The translations under genes were made by a program, and so were the position numbers. The notes under the pieces are model-generated. The model did no database searches and had not been told where the DNA came from. It worked only from the letters and a program-made list of their open reading frames with translations. A DNA stretch of 32,597 nt from Bifidobacterium margollesii (GTDB lineage: Bacteria > Actinomycetota > Actinomycetes > Actinomycetales > Bifidobacteriaceae). Shown here piece after piece: positions 16,065 to 23,162 of this stretch. The stretch lies in contig NZ_NMWU01000027.1 in the NCBI RefSeq assembly GCF_002860355.1, positions 1 through 32,597 on the forward strand, read 5' to 3'. Each line of letters opens with the position of its first letter. The first letter of the stretch is position 1.

Positions 16065-16156
16065 GCTCGACAGCTTCCCCCAGTGGGGGAAGCCCACCAA
16101 TGTGAGCACGATCGTGGTCAGCGGTGCTCGACAGCTTCCCCCAGTGGGGAAGCCCA
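16065..16156. repeat. Two direct copies of a 31-bp palindromic element
   Basis: GCTCGACAGCTTCCCCC followed by AGTGGGG(G)AAGCCCA occurs at 16065-16096 and 16126-16156. Each copy contains the hairpin GCTTCCCC...GGGGAAGC. This resembles the REP-like palindromes scattered in bifidobacterial genomes. The downstream copy lies 9 bp past the stop of the mannosyltransferase gene and may help end its transcript. No U-run follows. Confidence 0.75.
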
Positions 16157-16164
16157 CTGGGGGA

Positions 16165-17856
16165 CTAGATCCAGCTGCCGAACCACATGTGCGACAGCCA
16201 GAACTCATACGGGACGGGCATGGCCGTCCAGATGGGGTAGAAGAACACGGAGATCACGGTGATGACGAACAGCACGCCACCCATGATCCACCAGAACGAA
16301 AAGGCGCTGAGCACGCCATGCAGCCAATCCGCCATATAGATGAAGCCGAGGATCACCCACGGCAGAATGGCGATGGCATAGAACGTGAATGTGGTGCGGT
16401 TGAGATACTGCGCCCACGGCAGCCATCCGCCGAGGAAGCCGGCCAGTACCGCCCAGATCTTCCAATCCCCACGCTTCACCGCCACGGCGATGATGATACC
16501 GACGATCACGCAGGCCGAACCGATCCACCAGATCAGCGGATTGCCCAGTGAGGTGACGGCCGAAATGCATTTGGCGTTCGGCGCCAACGAGCACAGGCCG
16601 GGATGCTGATCGTCCGGGAATTCGTACCAGTAGAAGCTGGTGGGGCGCTGTTGGATCGGCCAAGTGAGGGGATTGGCCTTGTAGTCGTGAGGGGCGTCAA
16701 GCGTGGTATGGAACTGCCACATGTCGATGTGGTATTGCACGAACGAGCGCCACGTTTCCGGCAGCCAGGAGACACCCTCGCCGGGATGGTTCTCCGCCCA
16801 GTGACGCATATAGGAATCCGAGTGGATGAACCAGCCGATCCACCCGGCCAGATAGGTGGCGATATAGACCGGCACCATATATAGCGCCGCCAGTATGCCG
16901 TCCTTCCAGATGCCGGTGGTCAGCCAGCCGCGGAAGCCGGCCCTACGGCGCTCCCAAGCGTCCCACAGCACGCTGATCACACAGAAGACGGCGAAGAAAT
17001 AGGCGCCCGACCATTTCACCCCGGTGGTGAGGCCAAGCAGCACGGCCGCGGCAAGTCGCCACCATGAGAAGGCGATGACCGGACCGCTGGCGTCGAGCTG
17101 CAGCCGAAGCCTTCCATGATGATCGGCCACGGGAATCCACTTGGCATGACGCTGCTTCGCCTCATGGGCATAGGCTTCCCGGAGTCTGCGCTGCGCCCAA
17201 TCCCGGTGGGCGAGCAGACAGAGCAGTGCGGAAAGCGCGAACAGCATGATGAAGTTGTCGAGCAGGGCGGTGCGGCTCAATGTGATCGCCATGCCGTCGA
17301 TGGCCATCAGGAATCCGCCGACCAGGGCCAGCGGCAGTGAATGGAACAACCTCAGAATCACCCGGCAGAGCACCACGATGGCGATGGTTCCGGCGAGTGC
17401 GGTGGAGAACCGCCATGCGAATGGATTGCTTGCTCCTCCGAACAGTTGCAACCCCACGGCGATCAGCCATTTGCCCACGGGAGGATGCACCACGTACTCC
17501 GCGGATTGCAGCCAATCGGTGAGATGCTGCCCGTTGGCGAAGAATTCGTCGATTTTGACGCCGCCGATGATTTCCGGCCAGTTACGTGGCTCTCCGGTGC
17601 GCAGCATCGTCCAGGCGTCCTTGACGTAATACGTTTCGTCGAACACCACGGCCTTCGGGGATCCCAATCGGATGAATCGCAGCAGTCCGCCGAACACCGC
17701 CATGAGCATCGGCCACACCCATCCTGCTACGCGTGGGCTCAGCCGCGATATGGCATTCCGCGTCATGTCGCTTCGGGGCGTGACGGAACGTGGCGGGCGC
17801 GTTCGGCTGATCTGCTGCGTCCCGTGTCTGCTGTTCGGCGATGCGGTGCTGTTCAT
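16165..17856 (-). CDS. PMT-family dolichyl/polyprenyl-phosphate-mannose protein O-mannosyltransferase
   Basis: A 563-residue GT-C fold membrane glycosyltransferase that moves mannose from polyprenyl-phosphate-mannose to Ser/Thr of exported proteins. The catalytic Asp-Glu pair sits in the first outer loop, FDETYYVKDAW (near residue 73), followed by HPPVGKWLIAVG (near residue 124), GMAITLSRTALLDNFIMLF and TGVKWSGAYFF. The C-terminal part has HYxAN-like DAPHDYKANPLTWP and the last helices of the family. About 11 membrane segments are seen. The N-terminus (30 residues, basic, Ser/Pro-rich) is cytoplasmic. The ATG at 17856 has only a weak ribosome binding site, and ATG 17766 is an alternative. Targets could include lipoproteins or other exported proteins. 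Confidence 0.92.
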   Translation of the reverse strand: MNSTASPNSRHGTQQISRTRPPRSVTPRSDMTRNAISRLSPRVAGWVWPMLMAVFGGLLRFIRLGSPKAVVFDETYYVKDAWTMLRTGEPRNWPEIIGGVKIDEFFANGQHLTDWLQSAEYVVHPPVGKWLIAVGLQLFGGASNPFAWRFSTALAGTIAIVVLCRVILRLFHSLPLALVGGFLMAIDGMAITLSRTALLDNFIMLFALSALLCLLAHRDWAQRRLREAYAHEAKQRHAKWIPVADHHGRLRLQLDASGPVIAFSWWRLAAAVLLGLTTGVKWSGAYFFAVFCVISVLWDAWERRRAGFRGWLTTGIWKDGILAALYMVPVYIATYLAGWIGWFIHSDSYMRHWAENHPGEGVSWLPETWRSFVQYHIDMWQFHTTLDAPHDYKANPLTWPIQQRPTSFYWYEFPDDQHPGLCSLAPNAKCISAVTSLGNPLIWWIGSACVIVGIIIAVAVKRGDWKIWAVLAGFLGGWLPWAQYLNRTTFTFYAIAILPWVILGFIYMADWLHGVLSAFSFWWIMGGVLFVITVISVFFYPIWTAMPVPYEFWLSHMWFGSWI

Positions 17857-17874
17857 GATTCCAGCCTATTGCCA

Positions 17875-17910
17875 CTAAAAGAAAGTCGGTAGATATCTAC
17901 CGACTTTCTT
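17875..17910 (-). terminator. Intrinsic terminator of the aldo/keto reductase gene
   Basis: A 32-bp perfect palindrome (17879-17910), two complementary 16-base halves, is followed on the minus strand by TTTTAG. It lies between the aldo/keto reductase stop and the mannosyltransferase start and separates the two transcripts. Confidence 0.8.
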
Positions 17911-17927
17911 CGACTCTCGTCGTGTCG

Positions 17928-18887
17928 CTACTTGGCGAACGGTGCCGAAGCCGCGTCAAGCGCATCGATCTCGTCCGCGGTCAGATCGAGATCGGCGGAG
18001 GCGAGCAGTGCGGGCAGCTGTTCGGGGATTCGTGCCGAGACGATTGGTCCGGCCACCTGCGGGCGGTGACGCAGCCATGCCAGCGAAACCGTCGCGATCT
18101 GCGCATCATGCGCCTTGGCCACGGCGTCGAGCGCGTCGATCAGCTTGAAACCGTCGTCGGTGAGGTAGTCGGCGACCATGCCCTGGCGCGCCTTGCCCTC
18201 CGCGTCGGCGGCGGAACGGTACTTGCCGGTCAGGAATCCGGCGGCCAGCGAGAAGTACGGGAACACTGCAAGGTTCTCGCGCGCCGCGAGCGGAGCGAGC
18301 GTGCGCTCGTAATTGCCGCGGGCCACGAGATTGTAGTGCGGCTCCAACGCCACCGGCAGCGCGTAGCCGTGTTCGCGGGCGATGCGGAACCACTCCTCGA
18401 TGCGCTCGGCCGTGTAGTTCGACAATCCGATCGCACGGATCTTGCCGGCCTTCACCAGCTCGTCGAATGCGGCGACCGTTTCCTCCAACGGCGTGTTCCT
18501 GTCGTCGAAGTGCGCGTAATACAGGTCGATCGTGTCGATGCCGAGCCTCAGCAGGGATGCGTTCGCAGCGGCGATCACATTGTCGTGCGACAGACCCTTG
18601 TACTGCGGATGTTCGCTCACCTTCGTGGCGATGACCATCTCGTCGCGGTTGCCGCGAACCGCCAGCCAGCGGCCGAGGACGATCTCGGACTCGCCGCCCG
18701 CGTTGCCCGGCGCCCACGCGGAGTAGACGTCCGCCGTGTCGATGAAGTTACCGCCGGCCTCGACGTACGCGTCCAGCACCTTGCGGCTCGTGTCCTCGTC
18801 GCTCGTCCATCCGAACGTATTGCCTCCGAGAACCAGCGGGAACACCTCCAGATCGCTGCTTCCCACGTTCACGCGCTGATCGGCCAT
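17928..18887 (-). CDS. Aldo/keto reductase
   Basis: A 319-residue NADPH-dependent oxidoreductase of the AKR (beta/alpha)8 superfamily. The complete catalytic tetrad is visible: D50 and Y55 in FIDTADVYS, K89 in IATKV and H126 in YYAHFDD. The C-terminal half holds GLSNYTAERIEEW and ARGNYERTLAPLA. The sequence resembles the YajO/IolS-like AKR11/12 group. The start is ATG 18887 after AAAGGAG, with 6 nt spacing; the frame continues upstream for six codons without a better site. The gene is monocistronic with its own terminator. The substrate (a carbonyl compound or sugar aldehyde) is not deducible. Confidence 0.92.
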   Translation of the reverse strand: MADQRVNVGSSDLEVFPLVLGGNTFGWTSDEDTSRKVLDAYVEAGGNFIDTADVYSAWAPGNAGGESEIVLGRWLAVRGNRDEMVIATKVSEHPQYKGLSHDNVIAAANASLLRLGIDTIDLYYAHFDDRNTPLEETVAAFDELVKAGKIRAIGLSNYTAERIEEWFRIAREHGYALPVALEPHYNLVARGNYERTLAPLAARENLAVFPYFSLAAGFLTGKYRSAADAEGKARQGMVADYLTDDGFKLIDALDAVAKAHDAQIATVSLAWLRHRPQVAGPIVSARIPEQLPALLASADLDLTADEIDALDAASAPFAK

Positions 18888-19245
18888 ATCAATCTCCTTT
18901 CGCAAAACGTCTCATCGCGTCGCGGCGATGTCGTCCTTTCGACGTCACCGCGCCGATGCCGCCTATGTCGGTTGATGCGATCGCAACGATGCTGCATCGC
19001 AATCGGTCACGGTTCGCGCTCGCATCCCTTTTATTGTCCGACGGAGTTCGGTGCGGGAAAACGGCACGCCGAGGATTTCCCGCTCGGCTGATTGTCCAAG
19101 GAGTGGACTTTTGGTCATTTCTGTTTGGTGTGGGGTCTCGGACGCGGTGCTGGGCAAACCGGGATTCCACTGGCGCGAACGGTGTGTTTATCATGAATCC
19201 GATAGGGCCGGATTGCCGTGCGTCGGGCGCGGGGAAGGATATGCA
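18888..19245. other. Divergent intergenic region with two short palindromes
   Basis: Between the aldo/keto reductase and the DUF2974 gene. It contains the palindromes TGCGATCGCA (18976-18985) and GATGCTGCATC (18988-18998) almost back to back, which could be operator half-sites for the aldo/keto reductase gene. No gene is supported here: an open frame reaches back to 19051 but has no start signal and no family-like sequence before 19246. Confidence 0.45.
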
Positions 19246-20334
19246 ATGGTCGGTATCGTCGATGATATGCGCTCGTCGTTCGATGATTTTGGGGTACGGG
19301 CGTTCACTGAGGTGGACAGTCTTGCGTTGTCTCAGCTGGCATACTGCCGTATGCCGTCCGTCGTGCCGCACTATCCCGCGTTCGCCACGGTGCCGTTGCG
19401 GTCGCTGCTGCGCATCGAGGACTACGATGATATGTTCGGCAAGGTGTGGTCTCCGCAGAGCAACGTGGATCTGATCAGGACGATGGGGGAACATCCGCGT
19501 TGGAGAGACACGAAGGTCGGCTGCTATGTGAGCGAATCCGATCCGGAGACGTCCAAACAGTTTTCCGCCAGCGCCTTCGATTTGGGGAACGGATTGTTGT
19601 ATATCGCGTTCCGGGGTACCGACAGCTCGATCATGGGGTGGAAGGAAGACTTCATGATGGCCTTCCGGCGCCCGGTCGCCGCACAGGTGGCGGCCGCGAG
19701 GTATGTGAGGGAGATCGCCGCGCATTGGCATGGGGCGCTGATGCTCGGAGGCCATTCCAAGGGTGGGAACCTGGCGGTGTATGCGGCTGCGGTCGCCCCC
19801 GCCGAGATTCAGGATCGCATCGTCGCCGTGTACTCCCACGATGGTCCGGGATTCGACGAATCGTTTATGAAAACGCCGGGATTCGGGCGTATTGCGGATC
19901 GTATGCATAAAACGGTGCCGTCGTCGTCGATTATCGGCATGTTGTTCGAAACGCGTGCCGATGCGACGGACGGATACACCGTGATCAATAGCGATGGCAT
20001 CGGCATCATGCAGCATTTCGCGTTGAACTGGCATGTGGACCACGGTGATTTCGAAAAGGCCGATGGTCTGTCTTCCGGTGCCCGATACATGGCGGATGTG
20101 ATCAACGGGTGGATGAATAAATACGATGATGAGCGTCGCCGATTGTTCATCGAAAACCTGTTCGCCATCCTTGAGGCCGGTGGCTACGGTACGTTCGGCG
20201 AACTGAGCGCGCATTGGAGGCAGACCGTGCCGACGATGATCCGGGCTGCCGGCAATGTGGATTCGGATGAACGCGAGGCCATGATCGCGGTGGTCGGTGG
20301 TCTGGTGGAGTCCGCGCTCAAACCGGGGGAGTAG
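19246..20334 (+). CDS. DUF2974 (Mbeg1-like) alpha/beta hydrolase
   Basis: A 362-residue protein with a lipase-type alpha/beta hydrolase core. The oxyanion-side motif is IAFRGTDSSIMGWKEDF, the nucleophile elbow is GGHSKGGNLAVYAA with S171, D199 lies in YSHDGPGFDE, and H257 or H263 in QHFALNWHVD is a possible third member of the triad. GHSKGGN in place of GxSxGG is the hallmark of DUF2974. ATG 19246 follows GGGGAAGG at suitable spacing. No signal peptide is present, so the protein is cytoplasmic. The function of the family is not settled; lipase or esterase activity is inferred. A single gene followed by a decayed region. Confidence 0.82.
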   Translation: MVGIVDDMRSSFDDFGVRAFTEVDSLALSQLAYCRMPSVVPHYPAFATVPLRSLLRIEDYDDMFGKVWSPQSNVDLIRTMGEHPRWRDTKVGCYVSESDPETSKQFSASAFDLGNGLLYIAFRGTDSSIMGWKEDFMMAFRRPVAAQVAAARYVREIAAHWHGALMLGGHSKGGNLAVYAAAVAPAEIQDRIVAVYSHDGPGFDESFMKTPGFGRIADRMHKTVPSSSIIGMLFETRADATDGYTVINSDGIGIMQHFALNWHVDHGDFEKADGLSSGARYMADVINGWMNKYDDERRRLFIENLFAILEAGGYGTFGELSAHWRQTVPTMIRAAGNVDSDEREAMIAVVGGLVESALKPGE

Positions 20335-20552
20335 CGGGGGTCGCGAGCCTTGGCGTGTCGTGCGAGAATGGGCGGAATTGAAGTCGGCGGAATCCCTCCT
20401 CTGGTGAGTGCCATGCACCTGCGGTGTCACCGACGACGCGGGGGTTTGTCGTCGAGTCGGGTGTGATGGTCGTCGATGATGTCCGCCAGTGTGATGGAGC
20501 GCATGGCCTCGGCTGTGGCGTGCTCGACCTTCTCGTAGGAGGGGGCGAGCGT
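20335..20552 (-). pseudogene. Spacer plus C-terminal remnant of a probable Rrf2-type regulator
   Basis: On the minus strand, about 20545 to 20427 reads SYEKVEHATAEAMRSITLADIIDD and ends at TGA 20427. The pattern of a helix ending in TLADI is typical of the tail of Rrf2 family regulators, which often neighbour NAD(P)H oxidoreductases. Upstream the frame continues into antisense of the dehydrogenase fragment, so the N-terminal domain is gone. The call is tentative because only about 35 residues are left. Confidence 0.3.
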
Positions 20553-20852
20553 GGCGTGCCCAACAAGGCGTTCGCCGAACGCATGCGACTGCCGTTCGTC
20601 AAGCGAGTGCTGTTCTCGCTCGCCGGATCGAAGCTGGACAGGAAGGCCCGGTCGCAGGGCAAGCGGTACGAATTCATCTTCGTGCAGGCGGACGGCGAGC
20701 AGCTGCGCCGCATCACCGACATCGTGCGTGACCGCAACGTGCACCCCGCCGTCGATCCGCACATGTTCCGTTTTGACGACATACAGACCGCTCTCAAGCT
20801 CGTCGCTGGAATGGGAGGGCGTGCGTCGGGCAAGATCGTGGTCCGATTCTGA
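20553..20852 (+). pseudogene. C-terminal fragment of a zinc-type alcohol dehydrogenase / quinone oxidoreductase
   Basis: About 99 residues match the end of medium-chain dehydrogenases: a segment after the nucleotide fold (VPNKAFAERMRLPFVKRVLF), then KRYEFIFVQADGEQLRRI, VDPHMFRFDDIQTALKLV and the terminal GKIVVRF. The catalytic zinc ligands and the Rossmann glycine motif are missing. The sequence upstream is unrelated, so this is a truncated remnant joined to a piece of another gene. Confidence 0.6.
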
Positions 20853-20896
20853 TCGTCGGGCAATCGACGAACATGGCTGAAGGAAGGAGATCGGCA

Positions 20897-21007
20897 ATGT
20901 CCATCGCCATCATCACCGGTGCGAGCTCCGGCCTTGGCCGGGCCTATATTGATGCGATCATTCGTGAATGCCGGTTTGGGCCTAGTCGGGATCTACTGGG
21001 CTGGTAG
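20897..21007 (+). pseudogene. N-terminal fragment of a short-chain dehydrogenase
   Basis: After a good ribosome binding site (AAGGAAGGAG) the frame starts MSIAIITGASSGLGRAYIDA, the NAD(P)-binding TGxxxGxG motif of an SDR. It leaves family-like sequence after about 26 residues (about 20975) and hits TAG at 21005. The break coincides with the end of the minus-strand DUF3800 remnant, so an incoming element probably replaced the rest of the gene. Confidence 0.65.
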
Positions 21008-21187
21008 CTGATGCTTTCGGACCTTCTTGAGGTAGTTCTTCTTGAAGGTGCGCGCTGACCCGAAGAAGCGTTCGTCGGTTGCGGTCTGTTCGTGGTTCTC
21101 GAACATGTCGGCGTCCACGATGATGCATGCGACGTAATGGTTGCGGGATCTGGTCTTGTCTTCCTCGAACCTGACCGGCATGCTGTA
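20993..21187 (-). pseudogene. C-terminal remnant of a DUF3800 protein
   Basis: The last 35 residues (ENHEQTATDERFFGSARTFK and onward to KHQLPAQ) are almost the same as the end of the intact DUF3800 protein at 27661-28341. Before that (beyond 21100) the translation no longer matches, so the RNase H-like core is missing. The stop is in the equivalent position. The related RNA element lies at 22750, on the far side of the ATPase gene, so the ATPase gene seems to occupy the place of the lost DUF3800 body. Confidence 0.7.
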
Positions 21188-21316
21188 CGCGTCGAATGTC
21201 TGCAATGTGCGTGGCGCGGGCCGTAGCGTCGAACGACCGTGCACAGTGTGGCCGCGGAGATGGACCTGTACGACGAGAACGATGCGGCTTACGTTGACAA
21301 TTTCGTGAGGCCCATA
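21188..21316. other. Unassigned scrap between the DUF3800 remnant and the ATPase leader
   Basis: A short plus-strand stretch reads as coding (MDLYDENDAAYVDNFVRP, about 21253-21310) but has no start site and no family I recognise. It may be a further gene remnant. TTGACA at 21294-21299 is a -35-like box for the ATPase gene. Confidence 0.3.
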
Positions 21317-21374
21317 TTTTTGTGGTCGCTGTGCACATTTTTTGATGATAAAATGTGTGAGACAACCACAAAAA
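21317..21374 (+). promoter_or_regulatory. Nested inverted repeats in the ATPase leader
   Basis: The outer arms TTTTTGTGGT (21317-21326) and ACCACAAAAA (21365-21374) are perfect complements. They enclose a second perfect pair, CACATTTT (21334-21341) and AAAATGTG (21350-21357). A -10-like TAAAAT overlaps the inner right arm. The structure ends just before the ribosome binding site (AGGGGAAG) and could be an operator or a folded RNA leader. Confidence 0.6.
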
Positions 21375-21387
21375 CATAGGGGAAGTC

Positions 21388-22710
21388 ATGGTCGCCAAAC
21401 TTGGTAGAAGACTCATGCGGTCATTGGTCTCGTGGAAGGACGGTCCATCGCGTCAACCGCTGTTGATCCGCGGTGCGCGTCAGACCGGCAAGACGTGGCT
21501 GGTCACTGAATTCGGGCGTGAATACTACCGGCGTGTTCTGCGTATCGATTTCATGCGAGACGATGATGCGAGAGGTTTCTTCTCCGGCAATCTCGATCCC
21601 CGCGTTATCGTGGATAATCTGTCGATGTACACCGGAGTGCCTGTCAATCCCGACGACACGTTGATCTTCTTTGATGAGATACAGGAATGTCCCCGTGCGT
21701 TGACTGCGTTGAAATACTTCCGCGAGGACGCCAGCGAATACCATGTCGTCGCCACTGGGTCGACCATGGGTGTTTCCAAGCATCCCGATTCATCGTTTCC
21801 CGTCGGCAAAGTCGACATGCTCACCCTGCATCCGCTCACGTTCCTTGAGTTTCTCGACAATGCAGGGGAAGAGGGGCTGGCCCGTCTTATAGGTCAAGGA
21901 AAGTTGGCGGATATCAGCGAGGTCTTCGCGGGCCGTCTGACCGCCAGGCTCAAGGAATACCTGTTTACGGGCGGCATGCCGGCGGCTGTGCTGGCGCGGT
22001 TCAACGGCGCGGACGGCGAATCGGTGCGTGGCATACAACGTGGCATACTCGATGCCTACGATCTTGACTTCTCCAAGCACGCGCCGGCGCGTCTGCTCGA
22101 TCGTCTGAGGCTCGTATGGCAGACGATGCCTGCGCAGCTGGCAAAGGAAAACCGCAAATTCGTCTATGGTGTCGTTCGTCCGGGGGCGCGCGCCCGTGAT
22201 TTCGAAGAAAGTCTCATGTGGCTGCGTGATTACGGGGTCGTCACCCGTGTGCCGTGTGTCGATGCGTTGCGTTCTCCGCTCGGTGCCTATCTCGACGTGT
22301 CCGCATTCAAATTGTTCACTTCGGATGTCGGGCTATTGGGTGCGTTGGCGAATCTCTCTCCTGCGACCGTCGTCGATGGGAACCGATTGTTCACCGAGTT
22401 CAAAGGGGCGATGACCGAGCAGTACGTATGTCAGCAGCTTGTCGCCCAGGGGTACGCGCCAACCTATTGGGCCAATCCGAAAGGGCGTGCGGAGATCGAC
22501 TTCGCCATCGAGGAGGCGGGGACGGTGCGGGCCATCGAGGTGAAGGCCGAACAGAATCTGCATGCCAAAAGCCTGCGATACGCGCACGATCGCTTCGGCC
22601 TTGAGCGGGCGCTGCGACTGAGCCTGAGCGGCTACCGGGAGGAGGATTGGCTCGTCAATATCCCCCTCTGGGCGGCTGGTGGGCTGAGCGCGTACTTGCG
22701 TAACCGATAG
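21388..22710 (+). CDS. AAA family ATPase with C-terminal DUF4143 domain
   Basis: A 440-residue protein of the AAA_14/DUF4143 group. The P-loop is GARQTGKT (residues 29-36), the Walker B motif is TLIFFDEIQE with D96 and E97, and a sensor-like VVATGSTMGVS follows. The C-terminal DUF4143 part shows a PD-(D/E)XK-like arrangement: D371 in AEIDFAIEE and E384-V-K386 in AIEVKAE. The start follows AGGGGAAG. Members of this widespread family are often found in mobile and defence-rich regions; their role is unknown. The gene is on the plus strand, inserted between the remnant of a DUF3800 gene and that gene's RNA element, both on minus. It appears intact and carries its own leader, so it may be a cargo gene or a selfish insert. 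Confidence 0.85.
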   Translation: MVAKLGRRLMRSLVSWKDGPSRQPLLIRGARQTGKTWLVTEFGREYYRRVLRIDFMRDDDARGFFSGNLDPRVIVDNLSMYTGVPVNPDDTLIFFDEIQECPRALTALKYFREDASEYHVVATGSTMGVSKHPDSSFPVGKVDMLTLHPLTFLEFLDNAGEEGLARLIGQGKLADISEVFAGRLTARLKEYLFTGGMPAAVLARFNGADGESVRGIQRGILDAYDLDFSKHAPARLLDRLRLVWQTMPAQLAKENRKFVYGVVRPGARARDFEESLMWLRDYGVVTRVPCVDALRSPLGAYLDVSAFKLFTSDVGLLGALANLSPATVVDGNRLFTEFKGAMTEQYVCQQLVAQGYAPTYWANPKGRAEIDFAIEEAGTVRAIEVKAEQNLHAKSLRYAHDRFGLERALRLSLSGYREEDWLVNIPLWAAGGLSAYLRNR

Positions 22711-22749
22711 TGTTGTCGGTTCTCGTTCTCGGCTATGCCGAATGGCAAT

Positions 22750-22832
22750 GCCGGGGGATTACCCCCGGCTCTTGGAAGTCTCACATTGCTGCGGACCTGT
22801 GTACGAGGCACGGTATCAGATGCCGCCCCGGA
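22750..22832 (-). ncRNA. Second copy of the DUF3800-associated RNA element (decayed)
   Basis: 22747-22854 is about 90% identical to 28363-28471, including the 8-bp GC hairpin GCCGGGGG/CCCCCGGC (22750-22769). The U-run that follows the hairpin in copy 1 is gone (now ATTGCC), and two changes (a C in place of U on the RNA) break base pairs of the CTGTGT/ACACAG stem. Downstream on the minus strand there is no DUF3800 start but the end of the ATPase gene; only a GCCGAG reminiscent of the MAE start of DUF3800 is left. Confidence 0.5.
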
Positions 22833-22911
22833 TCACAAAGCAATGGTCGCTGTGGAAAAAATCGGAGGGGCGATGCTATGCGAAATCGTTGAAATTCCGC
22901 CGTTTCGGGTA

Positions 22912-22946
22912 TGAAAAAAGGGCTTTCAGATTTCTCTGAAAACCCT
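22912..22946 (-). terminator. Terminator at the tRNA-Ser-like left junction
   Basis: On the minus strand AGGGTTTTCAG pairs with CTGAAAGCCCT (one G-U pair) and is followed by TTTTTTC. It takes the same position relative to the tRNA 3' copy as the terminator at 28611-28644 does to tRNA-Ser, but the stem sequence is different. Confidence 0.65.
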
Positions 22947-22951
22947 GTTGT

Positions 22952-22968
22952 CGGAGGATACGAGATTC
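22952..22968. repeat. 17-bp copy of the tRNA-Ser 3' end (candidate attachment site)
   Basis: CGGAGGATACGAGATTC is identical to the last 17 nt (complement) of tRNA-Ser at 28650-28666, that is, the acceptor 3' strand and part of the T-arm. After it the sequence diverges, so it is not a tRNA gene. tRNA 3' ends are the usual targets of tyrosine integrases. No integrase gene is in the window. Confidence 0.6.
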
Positions 22969-23162
22969 ACAACCTCACGCCGTGGAACTGGCGGCATTCC
23001 GGCGAAAACTGACGTACCGACCAACTGTCTTGCCGCTCAATTTGCCGCTCTTTTCGGCGTGTCGTTTGAAACGCATGGTGATTGGCGCGTGCAAAGTCGC
23101 CGATCGCCGTGCGGGTGGTGCCGGGGATATGCTCCGAACCGATCGCTTGGTCGGATGTGCTC

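Larger units (their letters stand above)
22711..23162. other. Junction region: RNA element copy 2, terminator and tRNA-Ser 3' copy
   Basis: No gene. It holds in order an orphan RNA-like element (22750-22832), a block similar to the flank of tRNA-Ser, a minus-strand terminator (22912-22946) and a 17-bp copy of the tRNA-Ser 3' end (22952-22968). From 22970 to 23162 nothing is recognisable. Confidence 0.6.

Noticed and set aside
20427-20897. 156-codon minus frame as an intact gene
   Set aside because: Only its last 35 codons look like a protein family; the rest is antisense to the dehydrogenase fragment.
22952-22968. A second tRNA-Ser gene at the left junction
   Set aside because: Only the last 17 nt match; no anticodon or D-arm follows.
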